A stretch of DNA of 44,674 nucleotides from positions 1-44,674 of IMG/VR virus record IMGVR_UViG_3300031578_003644, one strand, 5' to 3'. Source of the stretch: a virus. The notes beneath the pieces were generated by a model. That model was given only the letters and a program-made list of their open reading frames with translations, ran no database searches and was not told where the DNA came from. Shown here in pieces: positions 23,538 to 31,510 of the stretch. Every line of letters begins with the position of its first letter. The first letter of the stretch is position 1. Both the position numbers and the translations under genes were made by a program.

Positions 23538-24344
23538 ATGGCATATTCAGATTCAAGGTATATTGGGGTTCCTAAACTAGTACAAGTTGTGTCTTCAGTG
23601 GTTACTGTTGTTGGTGACATAACGGTACAGTCAGGGATAATACTGGTTCGTATAAGTGGAGAGACAATACAATTACAGTCTGGTACAACCGTTATCTCAC
23701 AGATTAGTGGACAGACACTTCAGCTTCAGTCAAGCACCATAGTACGATTACCTGACACACAGATAGTTAAAATCAGTGGAGAAGCAGTTGTTACTCAATC
23801 CGGTGTTATCATACATAGAGAATTACTCTCAGGGTTAGGTGTTGTAGGGGCTTTAACTGCAAATGTTTCAGGACAATGGCTTGAAACACACATACTATCA
23901 GGTACGTTCTCTGTTGATGTGTCCGGGCAAGGAGTATTCTTACCAGCCACACAGATAGTGAAGATAAGCGGTGACACGATTAGTATTACTTCTGGACAAG
24001 TAGTTCAACTCCCCGTAACACAGGTGGTGAAAGTAAGCGGAGAAACAGTTGACATACAGGTTCCCACCATAATTAAAACAGGAGCTATTAAGGTTCTTGA
24101 CGATAACTCGGGCGGGGGTGTGCTCGCAAGTGGGGCAACTAGAAGCGTCACTGTGAAGGCGATGAGTTACAACTCAGGCATCATCTATGTGGGTGGTAGT
24201 GGTATATACCGCCCCTATTCTGGGTATGGGTTCGCCCTTGAAGCAGGGGAAGGAAAGAACTATGATGTAGCCAACTTCGACGCCATCTATGTTATGAGCA
24301 CCATCAGTGGGTTCGCAACCATCACGTTTGATGGTGTTCTCTAA
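23538..24344 (+). CDS. Fibre-like repeat protein, 268 aa
   Basis: The central region (about 30-185) is built of degenerate short repeats of the type V.(K/R)ISGE(T/A)(I/V)...(Q)SG, for example TQIVKISGEAVVTQSG and TQVVKVSGETVDIQ. Regularly spaced Ile/Val and Gly suggest a beta-solenoid or trimeric beta-helix fibre. The C-terminal about 75 residues are paralogous to the C-terminus of the 15115-15579 product (RPYSGYG block). It is probably a virion fibre or spike. Assignment is from repeat character and context. Confidence 0.6.
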   Translation: MAYSDSRYIGVPKLVQVVSSVVTVVGDITVQSGIILVRISGETIQLQSGTTVISQISGQTLQLQSSTIVRLPDTQIVKISGEAVVTQSGVIIHRELLSGLGVVGALTANVSGQWLETHILSGTFSVDVSGQGVFLPATQIVKISGDTISITSGQVVQLPVTQVVKVSGETVDIQVPTIIKTGAIKVLDDNSGGGVLASGATRSVTVKAMSYNSGIIYVGGSGIYRPYSGYGFALEAGEGKNYDVANFDAIYVMSTISGFATITFDGVL

Positions 24345-24375
24345 TGAATACCACGCAAACCCTGAAGGGTTTAAG

Positions 24376-24702
24376 ATGAGTTACAACAAACTTTATTTTA
24401 ATATGGTTGACTTCAAGATGAACCCCGACGGCAGCGTCGAGTTCAGGCCGAATCTGATATGCCCCAAGTGCAGGACATACACGGACGGGAAGCTGGATGC
24501 CAAGTCACCCACATACGTGACCAAGACCACAATACCCGTCAGCATCGTGTCAAAGGTGGTGGACTTCAACCAGAGGGTCGCCCTCGTGATGCCGTGCTGT
24601 GGGAGCAAGATAGAACTCTATGTCGCTATACATGACGCGGCGCTCTGTATGAGCGTCGAGTCGATATCTGTTGATTGGTGGAAAACGAGTGAAACTAAAT
24701 AA
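24376..24702 (+). CDS. Zinc-ribbon protein of unlike base composition, 108 aa
   Basis: I chose the ATG at 24376 with the GGG-containing stretch upstream. The product has CPKC and a later CC pair (VMPCCGSK), a likely zinc ribbon, then an amphipathic end. From about 24410 to 24670 the DNA is much richer in G and C than anything around it, with codons ending mostly in C or G (CCC, AAG, TGC). Neighbours prefer A/T endings. This suggests recent acquisition from another genome. Function is unknown. Confidence 0.6.
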   Translation: MSYNKLYFNMVDFKMNPDGSVEFRPNLICPKCRTYTDGKLDAKSPTYVTKTTIPVSIVSKVVDFNQRVALVMPCCGSKIELYVAIHDAALCMSVESISVDWWKTSETK

Positions 24703-25669
24703 CTACAACGAGGCAAGGCAATACGCATTAAAACGGCTTCCCATGTGGGAGTATTTATGCCCACACTGTAGTCAAACCATTGATGAGAAACAGCTTAACT
24801 CAGGTTTATGCCCTCACTGTGGCTATCAGTTCACTGAGTCTAAAGAGAAACTCAGGATACCACCGAGATGGGGAAAGGATAAAAAGGCGTTTGAAGATGC
24901 TGTCCATAAATACGTTTTCCCCACGTTGAAGCCAGATGAACGTGAGGCACTAGCAGAATATTTCACCGTGATATTCAGTGACGGTTTTGAGTCAGGTGAC
25001 TTCACGGCATGGGATAGCACAGCGTCAAATGAAGGCGGGCAACCTACCGTTCAGTCAAGTGTAAAGCATACTGGTTCTTATGCTATGAGTTGTGCGCTTA
25101 CTCAGGGTGGGTATTACGCGCGGGCTTTTAAATCGGTTTCATCTGGGTCTACATTTTATGTTAGAGCTTATGTACAAGTGAATAGACTTCCAGAATCAGG
25201 TGAAACTTATGAATCTATAATTATGATGTGCCTGGCCTCCAGTGGGCTTGGAGGCGTAGAAATCAAGATTATTGAGTCTGGCGGTGCCGCATATTTCCAA
25301 GCACGAAACAATTATTATGGATCCACTGATAATGGTTCTCAAGTTGCAGTAAATACATGGTACTGTGTTGAAACGAAGAATCTTGCATCAGGAAGTCAAG
25401 AATGGTGGGTTGACGGAGTAAGCCAAGGTACAGAAGTAGGTACTGGGGCGGTAAGCATGGACATCCTTAGAGTAGGGATGTACCATTATGGCGGCAGTTC
25501 CTCCGCAACTCTTTACATAGATTGCGTGGTTGTGGCTGACGCCTACATCGGTCCCGAGTCAGCGGAGGAAGAAGAGGCACCTTCTCCTCAACCATTTTTT
25601 GATTCTAGCACACGCGGTGGGAAACTGAGAAGTAGGGCAGTGTTTAAAAATACGTTTCAACTTGATTAA
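24689..25669 (+). CDS. Zinc-ribbon plus LamG/concanavalin-like lectin-fold protein
   Basis: The 326-aa protein starts at GTG 24689, overlapping the previous gene by 14 nt. Residues 20-45 have two CPHC pairs (zinc ribbon). From about 100 to 285 the pattern FSDGFESGDFTAWDST, TGSYAM, FYVRAYVQVN, NTWYCVETKN and WWVDGVSQG is the jelly-roll signature of LamG/concanavalin-type domains, which bind sugars. A Glu/Pro-rich stretch and a basic tail follow. It is probably a receptor-binding or glycan-binding virion protein. It may recognise host-surface glycans of the kind the virus itself modifies. Confidence 0.7.
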   Translation: MKLNNYNEARQYALKRLPMWEYLCPHCSQTIDEKQLNSGLCPHCGYQFTESKEKLRIPPRWGKDKKAFEDAVHKYVFPTLKPDEREALAEYFTVIFSDGFESGDFTAWDSTASNEGGQPTVQSSVKHTGSYAMSCALTQGGYYARAFKSVSSGSTFYVRAYVQVNRLPESGETYESIIMMCLASSGLGGVEIKIIESGGAAYFQARNNYYGSTDNGSQVAVNTWYCVETKNLASGSQEWWVDGVSQGTEVGTGAVSMDILRVGMYHYGGSSSATLYIDCVVVADAYIGPESAEEEEAPSPQPFFDSSTRGGKLRSRAVFKNTFQLD

Positions 25670-25755
25670 TATAGATGCGGTGGGGAACTAGGTATGGTAC
25701 ACTCAACACTAGGATAACTTGATAAAATATTTATAAGTAGCCTTTAATCACTACC

Positions 25756-25770
25756 TTTATATCTTTATAG
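25756..25770 (+). promoter_or_regulatory. Tandem TATA boxes at the start of the second glycan cassette
   Basis: TTTATAT (25756-25762) and TTTATAG (25764-25770) lie 25 and 17 nt before the ATG at 25784. A further TTTATAAG lies at 25730-25737. The gap 25670-25783 holds nothing else that I can identify. Confidence 0.5.
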
Positions 25771-25783
25771 GTATTTTACCCCT

Positions 25784-26671
25784 ATGTGTTTAGGTGGTAA
25801 TATGGCGTGGAATCTTGTTCCAAATGATGCCCCTGATAGTCAGACAGTTGTACTCCCACTATCTGGTGCTAATGTTAAAATAGGTATATTGATGCCTCAC
25901 ACTGGTAATCTATCCACTGAGTTCGTTGAAAGTATGTGGAGTCCTCTTAAAGCTATTGGTCTTGACTGGTGTGATAAACAGTTCTTCATGAGCCGGGCAC
26001 CATCTCTTCCTCTTGCTAGGAACCTGCTATTGGAGAAGGCATCTCAGAGTGACTGTGACTACCTTCTATGGATGGACAGTGATATGGTTCCAGAGAACCC
26101 TATAGACCCTAATGAAGCGTTAAAGACTATGTATGGGTTGTGTCAGCAGAAGCCTATAGTTACTGGACTGTATCGTGCTAAACAGCAACATGGGTTCGGG
26201 TGGGCTATATGGATACATCGGGATGGGTTTGTATGTAATAAATGTAGTAAAGCATTTGATGGTGTAACTGATGGTAAGTGTCCTGATGAGAAATGTGATG
26301 GTGAGATTATATGGAAGTCTGGGTACATCCACGTTGATAACTGGACTGGTAACTGGTTCCAAGTGGATGTGGCAGGTATGGGTTGGTGTATGATGACTAA
26401 AGAGGTTATTGATGCTGTATATGGGGAGTATGTTAAAGAATGTGATATACTAGATAACTTTAAAGGGGGTTACCCTGGTAACAAGAACTTTCTATCAGTT
26501 AAGACTCCGTTTCACTGGGATATAAGTGGGGAGATATCGGAGGACTTCTATATGCTTACAAGAGCTAGAATGCTGGGGTATGAGATTTGGTGTTTCGCAG
26601 ACATAAAGTTATCTCACTTAGGAACTCTAGTAGTTGGTACAGATGGTAAGTTTAGAACACTTAACATCTAA
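25784..26671 (+). CDS. Glycosyltransferase, GT-A type, with zinc-ribbon insertion
   Basis: The 295-aa protein has KIGILMPHTGNLSTEF as entry, RAPSLPLARNLLLEKA, and WMDSDMVPE with the DxD motif (98-100). An uncommon insertion, CNKC...CPDEKC (about 149-170), looks like a zinc ribbon within the acceptor side. AGMGWCMMTKEV and SEDFYMLTRARMLGYEIW are the usual late GT2 blocks. The start could be ATG 25784 (leaderless from the TATA box) or ATG 25802 (good GGTGG ribosome-binding site). Substrates are unknown. Confidence 0.8.
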   Translation: MCLGGNMAWNLVPNDAPDSQTVVLPLSGANVKIGILMPHTGNLSTEFVESMWSPLKAIGLDWCDKQFFMSRAPSLPLARNLLLEKASQSDCDYLLWMDSDMVPENPIDPNEALKTMYGLCQQKPIVTGLYRAKQQHGFGWAIWIHRDGFVCNKCSKAFDGVTDGKCPDEKCDGEIIWKSGYIHVDNWTGNWFQVDVAGMGWCMMTKEVIDAVYGEYVKECDILDNFKGGYPGNKNFLSVKTPFHWDISGEISEDFYMLTRARMLGYEIWCFADIKLSHLGTLVVGTDGKFRTLNI

Positions 26672-26679
26672 CCGATAAC

Positions 26680-26691
26680 GATAAATACTTA
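26680..26691 (+). promoter_or_regulatory. TATA-like box before the GT4 gene
   Basis: GATAAATACTTA is centred 31 nt before ATG 26717, which lacks a ribosome-binding site. This suggests a leaderless transcript. Confidence 0.4.
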
Positions 26692-26716
26692 TGGTCTACA
26701 CTGTAATTGTGATTAT

Positions 26717-27766
26717 ATGGTTAAATCCATTTATGTAACGTTTGACCACCTTACCAATGACACTGGTGCTGGGAAGGTATGCATACACGAAATACAAGCA
26801 TTGGGAGAAATAAGTGACCTTCAGCAAGTTTTATCGGCAAAAGATTTAGAGGTGTTAAAATATTATGGGTTCAACCCTTTCTTAGCAGATTATTTTATTG
26901 CTCAGAAGATTAAAGGTGAAGTTGACTTTGCCCATTTAAGTTGTAGTCCTGGGTTAGCTATATTGGAGAAGGTGAAGCCTGAGAAATATGTTGTTAACAT
27001 AGTTGCTCACCACTTGGATACTAGCATACAGGAGCATGAACGCATGTATCAGCAACCGTATCCCTTCGTTCATAACACTGATCAATATCTTCATCATCTT
27101 CTACTTAAACACGCTGTAAGGGCTGATGTTGTGTTTACCCCATCAGAGCATAGTAAAGAGTGGATAGTTGAACACATTAAGCCTAAACAGGTAAACGTTA
27201 TACCTCATGGAGTAGACCTTCCTACACGGATACCGGATCTTCCAGAGGAGTTCACCGTTGGATATATGGGTGCCTTTGGGCCTGATAAGGGGTTACTGTA
27301 TCTATTATTAGCGTGGGAGAGTCTTGGGTGGAAGGATACTAAACTGGTGTTTGCTGGTCCATGCTGTGAGTCTCTTACTCCTTGGATACGTGAGTTTGCC
27401 CCAACATCGAACATAGAGTTGATGGGATGGGTTAATACTCCTTATGAGTTCTTTGAGAAGGTAAGTGCGGTGTGTGTACCTAGTGTAAGTGAGGGTTTTG
27501 GTCTGTTGACGTTAGAGGGTATGGCTCATGGTAGAGTGCCTGTGGTTACTACTGGTGCTGGTTCAAGCATGATTGTTAATGATGAGAAGGACGGTATAAT
27601 TATTCCTCCTCGTAACCCTAAAGCAATAGCTGATGCTTTGCGACATCTCAAAGACCAAGGTTCAGACTTGTACATTATGTCTAATAATGCTGTTGTTACT
27701 GCATCAGATTATACGTGGGATAAAATAGAGGAACTGTACAAACAGGCTTATATGGAGGTGATATAA
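26717..27766 (+). CDS. Glycosyltransferase family 4 (GT-B)
   Basis: The 349-aa protein has the C-terminal GT4 block: GYMGAFGPDKGLLYLL, KLVFAGPC, NIELMGWV and VPSVSEGFGLLTLEGMAHG, with the E-x7-E nucleotide-sugar motif. The N-terminal domain ends at VIPHGVD, the usual hinge entry. It is cytoplasmic, without membrane spans. It should transfer a hexose or deoxyhexose from an NDP donor. Its ATG-start downstream neighbour overlaps its last base (TAATG). One dispersed palindrome copy lies near its 3' end. Confidence 0.85.
   Translation: MVKSIYVTFDHLTNDTGAGKVCIHEIQALGEISDLQQVLSAKDLEVLKYYGFNPFLADYFIAQKIKGEVDFAHLSCSPGLAILEKVKPEKYVVNIVAHHLDTSIQEHERMYQQPYPFVHNTDQYLHHLLLKHAVRADVVFTPSEHSKEWIVEHIKPKQVNVIPHGVDLPTRIPDLPEEFTVGYMGAFGPDKGLLYLLLAWESLGWKDTKLVFAGPCCESLTPWIREFAPTSNIELMGWVNTPYEFFEKVSAVCVPSVSEGFGLLTLEGMAHGRVPVVTTGAGSSMIVNDEKDGIIIPPRNPKAIADALRHLKDQGSDLYIMSNNAVVTASDYTWDKIEELYKQAYMEVI
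27637..27652. promoter_or_regulatory. Dispersed 16-bp near-palindrome, copy 4
   Basis: TTTGCGACATCTCAAA lies inside the GT4 gene, read there as L-R-H-L-K. It is a full match to TTTGNGACATCNCAAA. Confidence 0.6.
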
Positions 27767-28059
27767 TGTTGGAAAAATCAGATTCTATTGAAAAAAGAAA
27801 TAGAACGTTAAATGTTTTAATAGGTAAAAAGATAGTTGATGCATATGTTTTTAACATGTCATACTACAATTTTTATAGTGGAAAGGACATTCAGGGAAAC
27901 GATATGAGTAAATATAATCCATATATGGGTCAGGATGAGGTGAAAATAATTTTGGATGATGGTACGATAATTCATACATATGATGGGGAAGCATATGCTA
28001 GCGAAACAGGAATGTGGATAAACGGGGAATGTGTTGATGATTTAATGGAGGAAGAATAA
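27766..28059 (+). CDS. Hypothetical protein, 97 aa
   Basis: The protein is acidic, with a beta-like middle (DEVKIILDDGTIIHTYDGEA). Its codons are more AT-rich than those of the neighbouring glycan genes. It is coupled by TAATG overlaps on both sides to the glycosyltransferase and methyltransferase genes. No domain is recognised. Confidence 0.55.
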   Translation: MLEKSDSIEKRNRTLNVLIGKKIVDAYVFNMSYYNFYSGKDIQGNDMSKYNPYMGQDEVKIILDDGTIIHTYDGEAYASETGMWINGECVDDLMEEE

Positions 28060-30086
28060 TGAGTTTAGGTACGTTAAAGAACCAACCGTGGTTCAAGGAA
28101 TTGGAAACAGAGAATCCTATTACTCATACACCAAACTATAGTGTTGATACTAAGCCACCTAAAGATGTATGGAAATCAATTACTGGTGAAAACCAGATGC
28201 TACCAGTACCAGTAGAACCGTTCTCTCTACCAATCAACATAGTAGAGCTTGGTGGTGGAGATAAACCAGTCTTCCATCCAAACATAGATATTCGCGCATT
28301 ACCTACTGTTGACATTGTCAGGAATCTAGAGGAAGACTTCAGTGATATAGGTAAATGGGATGCTATATATGCTAGTTATGTTGCTGAACACATATCTTGG
28401 ACTAAGATTAAGACATTCTTCAAATCATGCTATAACATTCTTAATGATAACGGCATAGCGTTATTCATTGTACCAAACACGTTTGAACAGATAGAGAAGG
28501 TGGTTAAGGCAGGTAGGATCACACTTGATGACTCATCCACCGTGTTCGGTGGAACGGGTGTTCCATATAATGAACATAAAGTATTGTTTGGTCCTAAGTT
28601 CATAAAGGACTTGTTATATGAAGCAGGGTTCCAGAAAGTTGAGGTATATGATCATCCAGCCACAGACTTCTGGGATATGATAGTGAAGGCATATAAGTGG
28701 GGTGAGGATAAAATAGAGTCTGGCGACTTTGATGGTGTTAAACTATTCTACCGTGGAAGGGTTGGGGGGGAGACACCGGACTTATCCATAATCAGGGATT
28801 TATATGACAGAGAGGGATACTCAAAGAATGTCTTCAATCTCCCCACGGGCGCTGTAGTTATTGACATAGGAGCACATATTGGGGTATACGCTATTAAGGT
28901 AAAGCATAAACGTCCTGATTTAAAGATGTATGCCGTTGAACCGCATCCCGGTAACTTAGAGTTACTGAGAAAGAACATAGATGAAAACAATATGGATATC
29001 ACCGTGTTACCATACGCAATCAGTAATATTAGTGGACCTAAGAATATGTGGGTTCATAACTACAATCACGGGTCTAACACTTTAGTTAAGGATCAGGTTA
29101 ACTTATACCCAGATGAATATGATAAACAGATGGAAGTTAACTGTATAACTATGGACGAACTATTTACCATTATTAATGAACCATATATAGACCACATCAA
29201 AATGGATATTCAAGGAGAAGAGAATATAATTATTAAGGACTTGGTTAACAGAGGAGGAGTATTAGATAGAATAGGGTCAATAGACATCGAGTTCCATAGG
29301 ATGGAGAATGAATATCAATGTTCACATGATATTGTTAGTGCTCTAGCTGGATTAGGGTTCACAGTAGAACAGACAGGTAGAAACACAGCATACTTCAGCC
29401 ACCCTCTGGTAAAAGGTTCGGATGGTTCGGATCGTTCAGATTGTTCAGATATATCTGGTCCTAAGATTAACTTCGGTAGCTTCACTGTGACGTTTGGGCA
29501 TGACTGGATTAACGCTGATATACGTGGTGACATCAAAGACTATGTGGAGTCTAAGGGGCATAGGTTCATGGAGTTAGATGTGAGGAATAGGTTGCCTTGG
29601 GAGGATAACTCTGTAGCGTATATAACTCATCATCATCTCCTTGAACACTTAACCGATGAAGAGGGTAAAGGCTTCTTGAAGGATTGTTATCGTATCCTTA
29701 AACCTAGTGGTGTTATGCGGCTTAGTGTACCTGATCCTCAGAAGTTAGCTAGGTTATATGCAGAGAACGGCATGTCCTCTCTATCAGATGAAAGCGATGA
29801 AGTGAAGAACGCGAAATATTCTGTTGATAGGTTCTGGACTCTGTTAACCTCTGGACATAAAACTATGTATGATATGGTAAAGCTGAAGGACGTATTAGAT
29901 AACACCGGCTTCACAAACATAATGTTTATGGGATACAAACAGTCCAACCACGATATATTTGTTAATGAAACCACCGAGTTGTTCCCCAAACATTCACTGT
30001 TTGTAGAGGCAACGAAGCCAACTACATTTGAGACACCGCAAAAGACTAAAATACCTAGTACGTATAAGGAGTATTTGGAGGCTTAA
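28059..30086 (+). CDS. Three-domain methyltransferase fusion (class I - FkbM - class I)
   Basis: At 675 aa this is the longest protein in the window. Domain 1 (about 45-215) has INIVELGGGDKPVFHPNIDI and WDAIYASYVAEHI. Domain 2 (about 260-450) is FkbM-like, with VIDIGAHIGVYAIKV, MYAVEPHPGNLELLRKNI and HIKMDIQGEE. Domain 3 (about 466-670) has FTVTFGHDWINADIRGD, AYITHHHLLEHL and CYRILKPSGVMRLSVPDP. Domains 2 and 3 are joined by a GSD-GSD-RSD-CSD linker encoded by four 9-bp tandem repeats. FkbM enzymes O-methylate sugars. The fusion could methylate several positions of one glycan. Domains are clear; substrates are inferred. Confidence 0.8.
   Translation: MSLGTLKNQPWFKELETENPITHTPNYSVDTKPPKDVWKSITGENQMLPVPVEPFSLPINIVELGGGDKPVFHPNIDIRALPTVDIVRNLEEDFSDIGKWDAIYASYVAEHISWTKIKTFFKSCYNILNDNGIALFIVPNTFEQIEKVVKAGRITLDDSSTVFGGTGVPYNEHKVLFGPKFIKDLLYEAGFQKVEVYDHPATDFWDMIVKAYKWGEDKIESGDFDGVKLFYRGRVGGETPDLSIIRDLYDREGYSKNVFNLPTGAVVIDIGAHIGVYAIKVKHKRPDLKMYAVEPHPGNLELLRKNIDENNMDITVLPYAISNISGPKNMWVHNYNHGSNTLVKDQVNLYPDEYDKQMEVNCITMDELFTIINEPYIDHIKMDIQGEENIIIKDLVNRGGVLDRIGSIDIEFHRMENEYQCSHDIVSALAGLGFTVEQTGRNTAYFSHPLVKGSDGSDRSDCSDISGPKINFGSFTVTFGHDWINADIRGDIKDYVESKGHRFMELDVRNRLPWEDNSVAYITHHHLLEHLTDEEGKGFLKDCYRILKPSGVMRLSVPDPQKLARLYAENGMSSLSDESDEVKNAKYSVDRFWTLLTSGHKTMYDMVKLKDVLDNTGFTNIMFMGYKQSNHDIFVNETTELFPKHSLFVEATKPTTFETPQKTKIPSTYKEYLEA
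29415..29450 (+). repeat. Four tandem 9-bp repeats (linker minisatellite)
   Basis: GGTTCGGAT, GGTTCGGAT, CGTTCAGAT and TGTTCAGAT follow each other in frame and encode the Ser-Asp linker between methyltransferase domains 2 and 3. Copy number could change by slippage without breaking the frame. Confidence 0.7.
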
Positions 30087-30088
30087 CG

Positions 30089-30262
30089 TTGAGTATAAGA
30101 GATAAGGCTGTAGCTCATTGGAAGTACACTGAGAATATTATGAAGTTAACAGCTAAGGCTGCTGGTGAAGAATTGCCGGATGAACTATCTGATTTAATGC
30201 AGTATCTCTACGTTGAAGCCATGCTTCATGGGTATAAGCACGGTAGGGCAGATTGGGAGTGA
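30089..30262 (+). CDS. Small helical protein, 57 aa
   Basis: Starting at TTG 30089 behind a clear GGAGG ribosome-binding site, the product reads SIRDKAVAHWKYTENIMKLT and continues helical to GRADWE. An ATG at codon 18 is an alternative, but the ribosome-binding site favours TTG. It lies between two methyltransferase genes. Function is unknown. Confidence 0.55.
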   Translation: MSIRDKAVAHWKYTENIMKLTAKAAGEELPDELSDLMQYLYVEAMLHGYKHGRADWE

Positions 30263-30268
30263 TAACAG

Positions 30269-30991
30269 TTGACTGAAGAGGAACGATTATCTAAATACAC
30301 TATGGGATATTTCTATGGTGGGGAAGATGGGTTTGATGTGGACTTTAGTAGAGCTTTATTCCATCAAAGGTTGCTTAGGATAGACCAGATATCTGCTATA
30401 TGTGGAGCGTATGGCTGTTACGATGTGAATCTTATTAGATATGCATACGGTATGGGGTACTCATATGTTAAGCAGGTGGAACCCATCAAAATGTTTCAAC
30501 GTAGAACCCCAAAACTTGTAGTTGATGTGGGGTCAGGTAGAGGGGAATTATCAGCAGCGTTCCTGAATGATGATATTAGGTGTATATCAATAGAACCTGC
30601 TCTACAGGCGAGTGACATATTTTTCGATACATTGAATCATTGGAGTATTGGTTCTAAGGGGACGCTGATTAATGCTGGTGCATATGAGGGGTTATCTAAG
30701 ATACGGGAGATGGATGATAAACCAGATACGATAATATTCTGTGAGTCTCTTGAACATATACCTGAGAAGGAGGGAGATGCTGCAATAAACTTAGCTGCTG
30801 AAATGCTTACAGAGACAGAGGGTAGACTGATAATAGCGAACTATGAGCACCCTATAATTAAACAGGGTGACTGGCCTCCAACGTGGGATCATATTAGAAC
30901 CATTGATGATGATGTGTATGATAGAATCTGTTCGTTGGCACCTCGTATAATATTCCGTGATAATGGGTACTTAGGGTTGGGGTTCTGGTAA
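30269..30991 (+). CDS. SAM-dependent methyltransferase, 240 aa
   Basis: Motif I is KLVVDVGSGRGELSAAFL (about 82-99), followed by CISIEPALQASD as motif II and DTIIFCESLEHIPEKEGD as motif IV. The N-terminal 75 residues form an extra helical region. The start is TTG 30269. It is part of the glycan cassette; a small-molecule or sugar methyltransferase is likely, substrate unknown. Confidence 0.75.
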   Translation: MTEEERLSKYTMGYFYGGEDGFDVDFSRALFHQRLLRIDQISAICGAYGCYDVNLIRYAYGMGYSYVKQVEPIKMFQRRTPKLVVDVGSGRGELSAAFLNDDIRCISIEPALQASDIFFDTLNHWSIGSKGTLINAGAYEGLSKIREMDDKPDTIIFCESLEHIPEKEGDAAINLAAEMLTETEGRLIIANYEHPIIKQGDWPPTWDHIRTIDDDVYDRICSLAPRIIFRDNGYLGLGFW

Positions 30992-30993
30992 AT

Positions 30994-31506
30994 ATGGATG
31001 TTAAGGGTAAGTATAATGATATTCATCCAGAGGCAGAGATAGGTGCAGGTACTGATATATGGTCTTGGAATTATATTGGTAAATGTAAGATAGGTAAACG
31101 GTGTCACATTACTAACTGGGTTCATATAGGGGACTACGTTGAGGTGGGGGATGACTGTAATATACAGCCACAGGTTATCATCAATAGTAACGTGAAGATA
31201 GGTAATCGGGTATTCATTGCTGGTGGGGCGTGCTTCACGGATATCATCTATCCCACTATTGATAAGCATCAGTTAATAGAACCATGTGTCGTAGGTGATG
31301 ATGTAGTGATAGGCAACGGGTCAATCATACTTGCATCCGTTAAAGTTGGTGATGGCGCTGTCATAGGTGCCGCTGCATTAGTTACAAAGGACGTTCCCCC
31401 TAACACTGTTGTCTACGGTGTACCAGCTAAGATCCATTTAAGCAGGGCTGAATATGATGAGAAGCGTAGACAACACAGCGAAGAACTTAACATAATACGT
31501 GATTAA
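30994..31506 (+). CDS. Left-handed beta-helix (hexapeptide) acyltransferase
   Basis: The 170-aa protein is made of [LIV]-G-x-x-x-x hexapeptide repeats (IGAGTDIWSWNYIGKCKIGK, VEVGDDCNIQ, VVGDDVVIGNGSII, VKVGDGAVIGAAALVTKDVP) and ends in the family-typical VVYGVPAKIH. This pattern matches the WbbJ/WlbB-type NDP-amino-sugar N-acetyltransferases. With the DegT-type aminotransferase downstream it could acylate an aminosugar. It follows the methyltransferase gene with a 2-nt gap. Confidence 0.85.
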   Translation: MDVKGKYNDIHPEAEIGAGTDIWSWNYIGKCKIGKRCHITNWVHIGDYVEVGDDCNIQPQVIINSNVKIGNRVFIAGGACFTDIIYPTIDKHQLIEPCVVGDDVVIGNGSIILASVKVGDGAVIGAAALVTKDVPPNTVVYGVPAKIHLSRAEYDEKRRQHSEELNIIRD

Positions 31507-31510
31507 TGAT

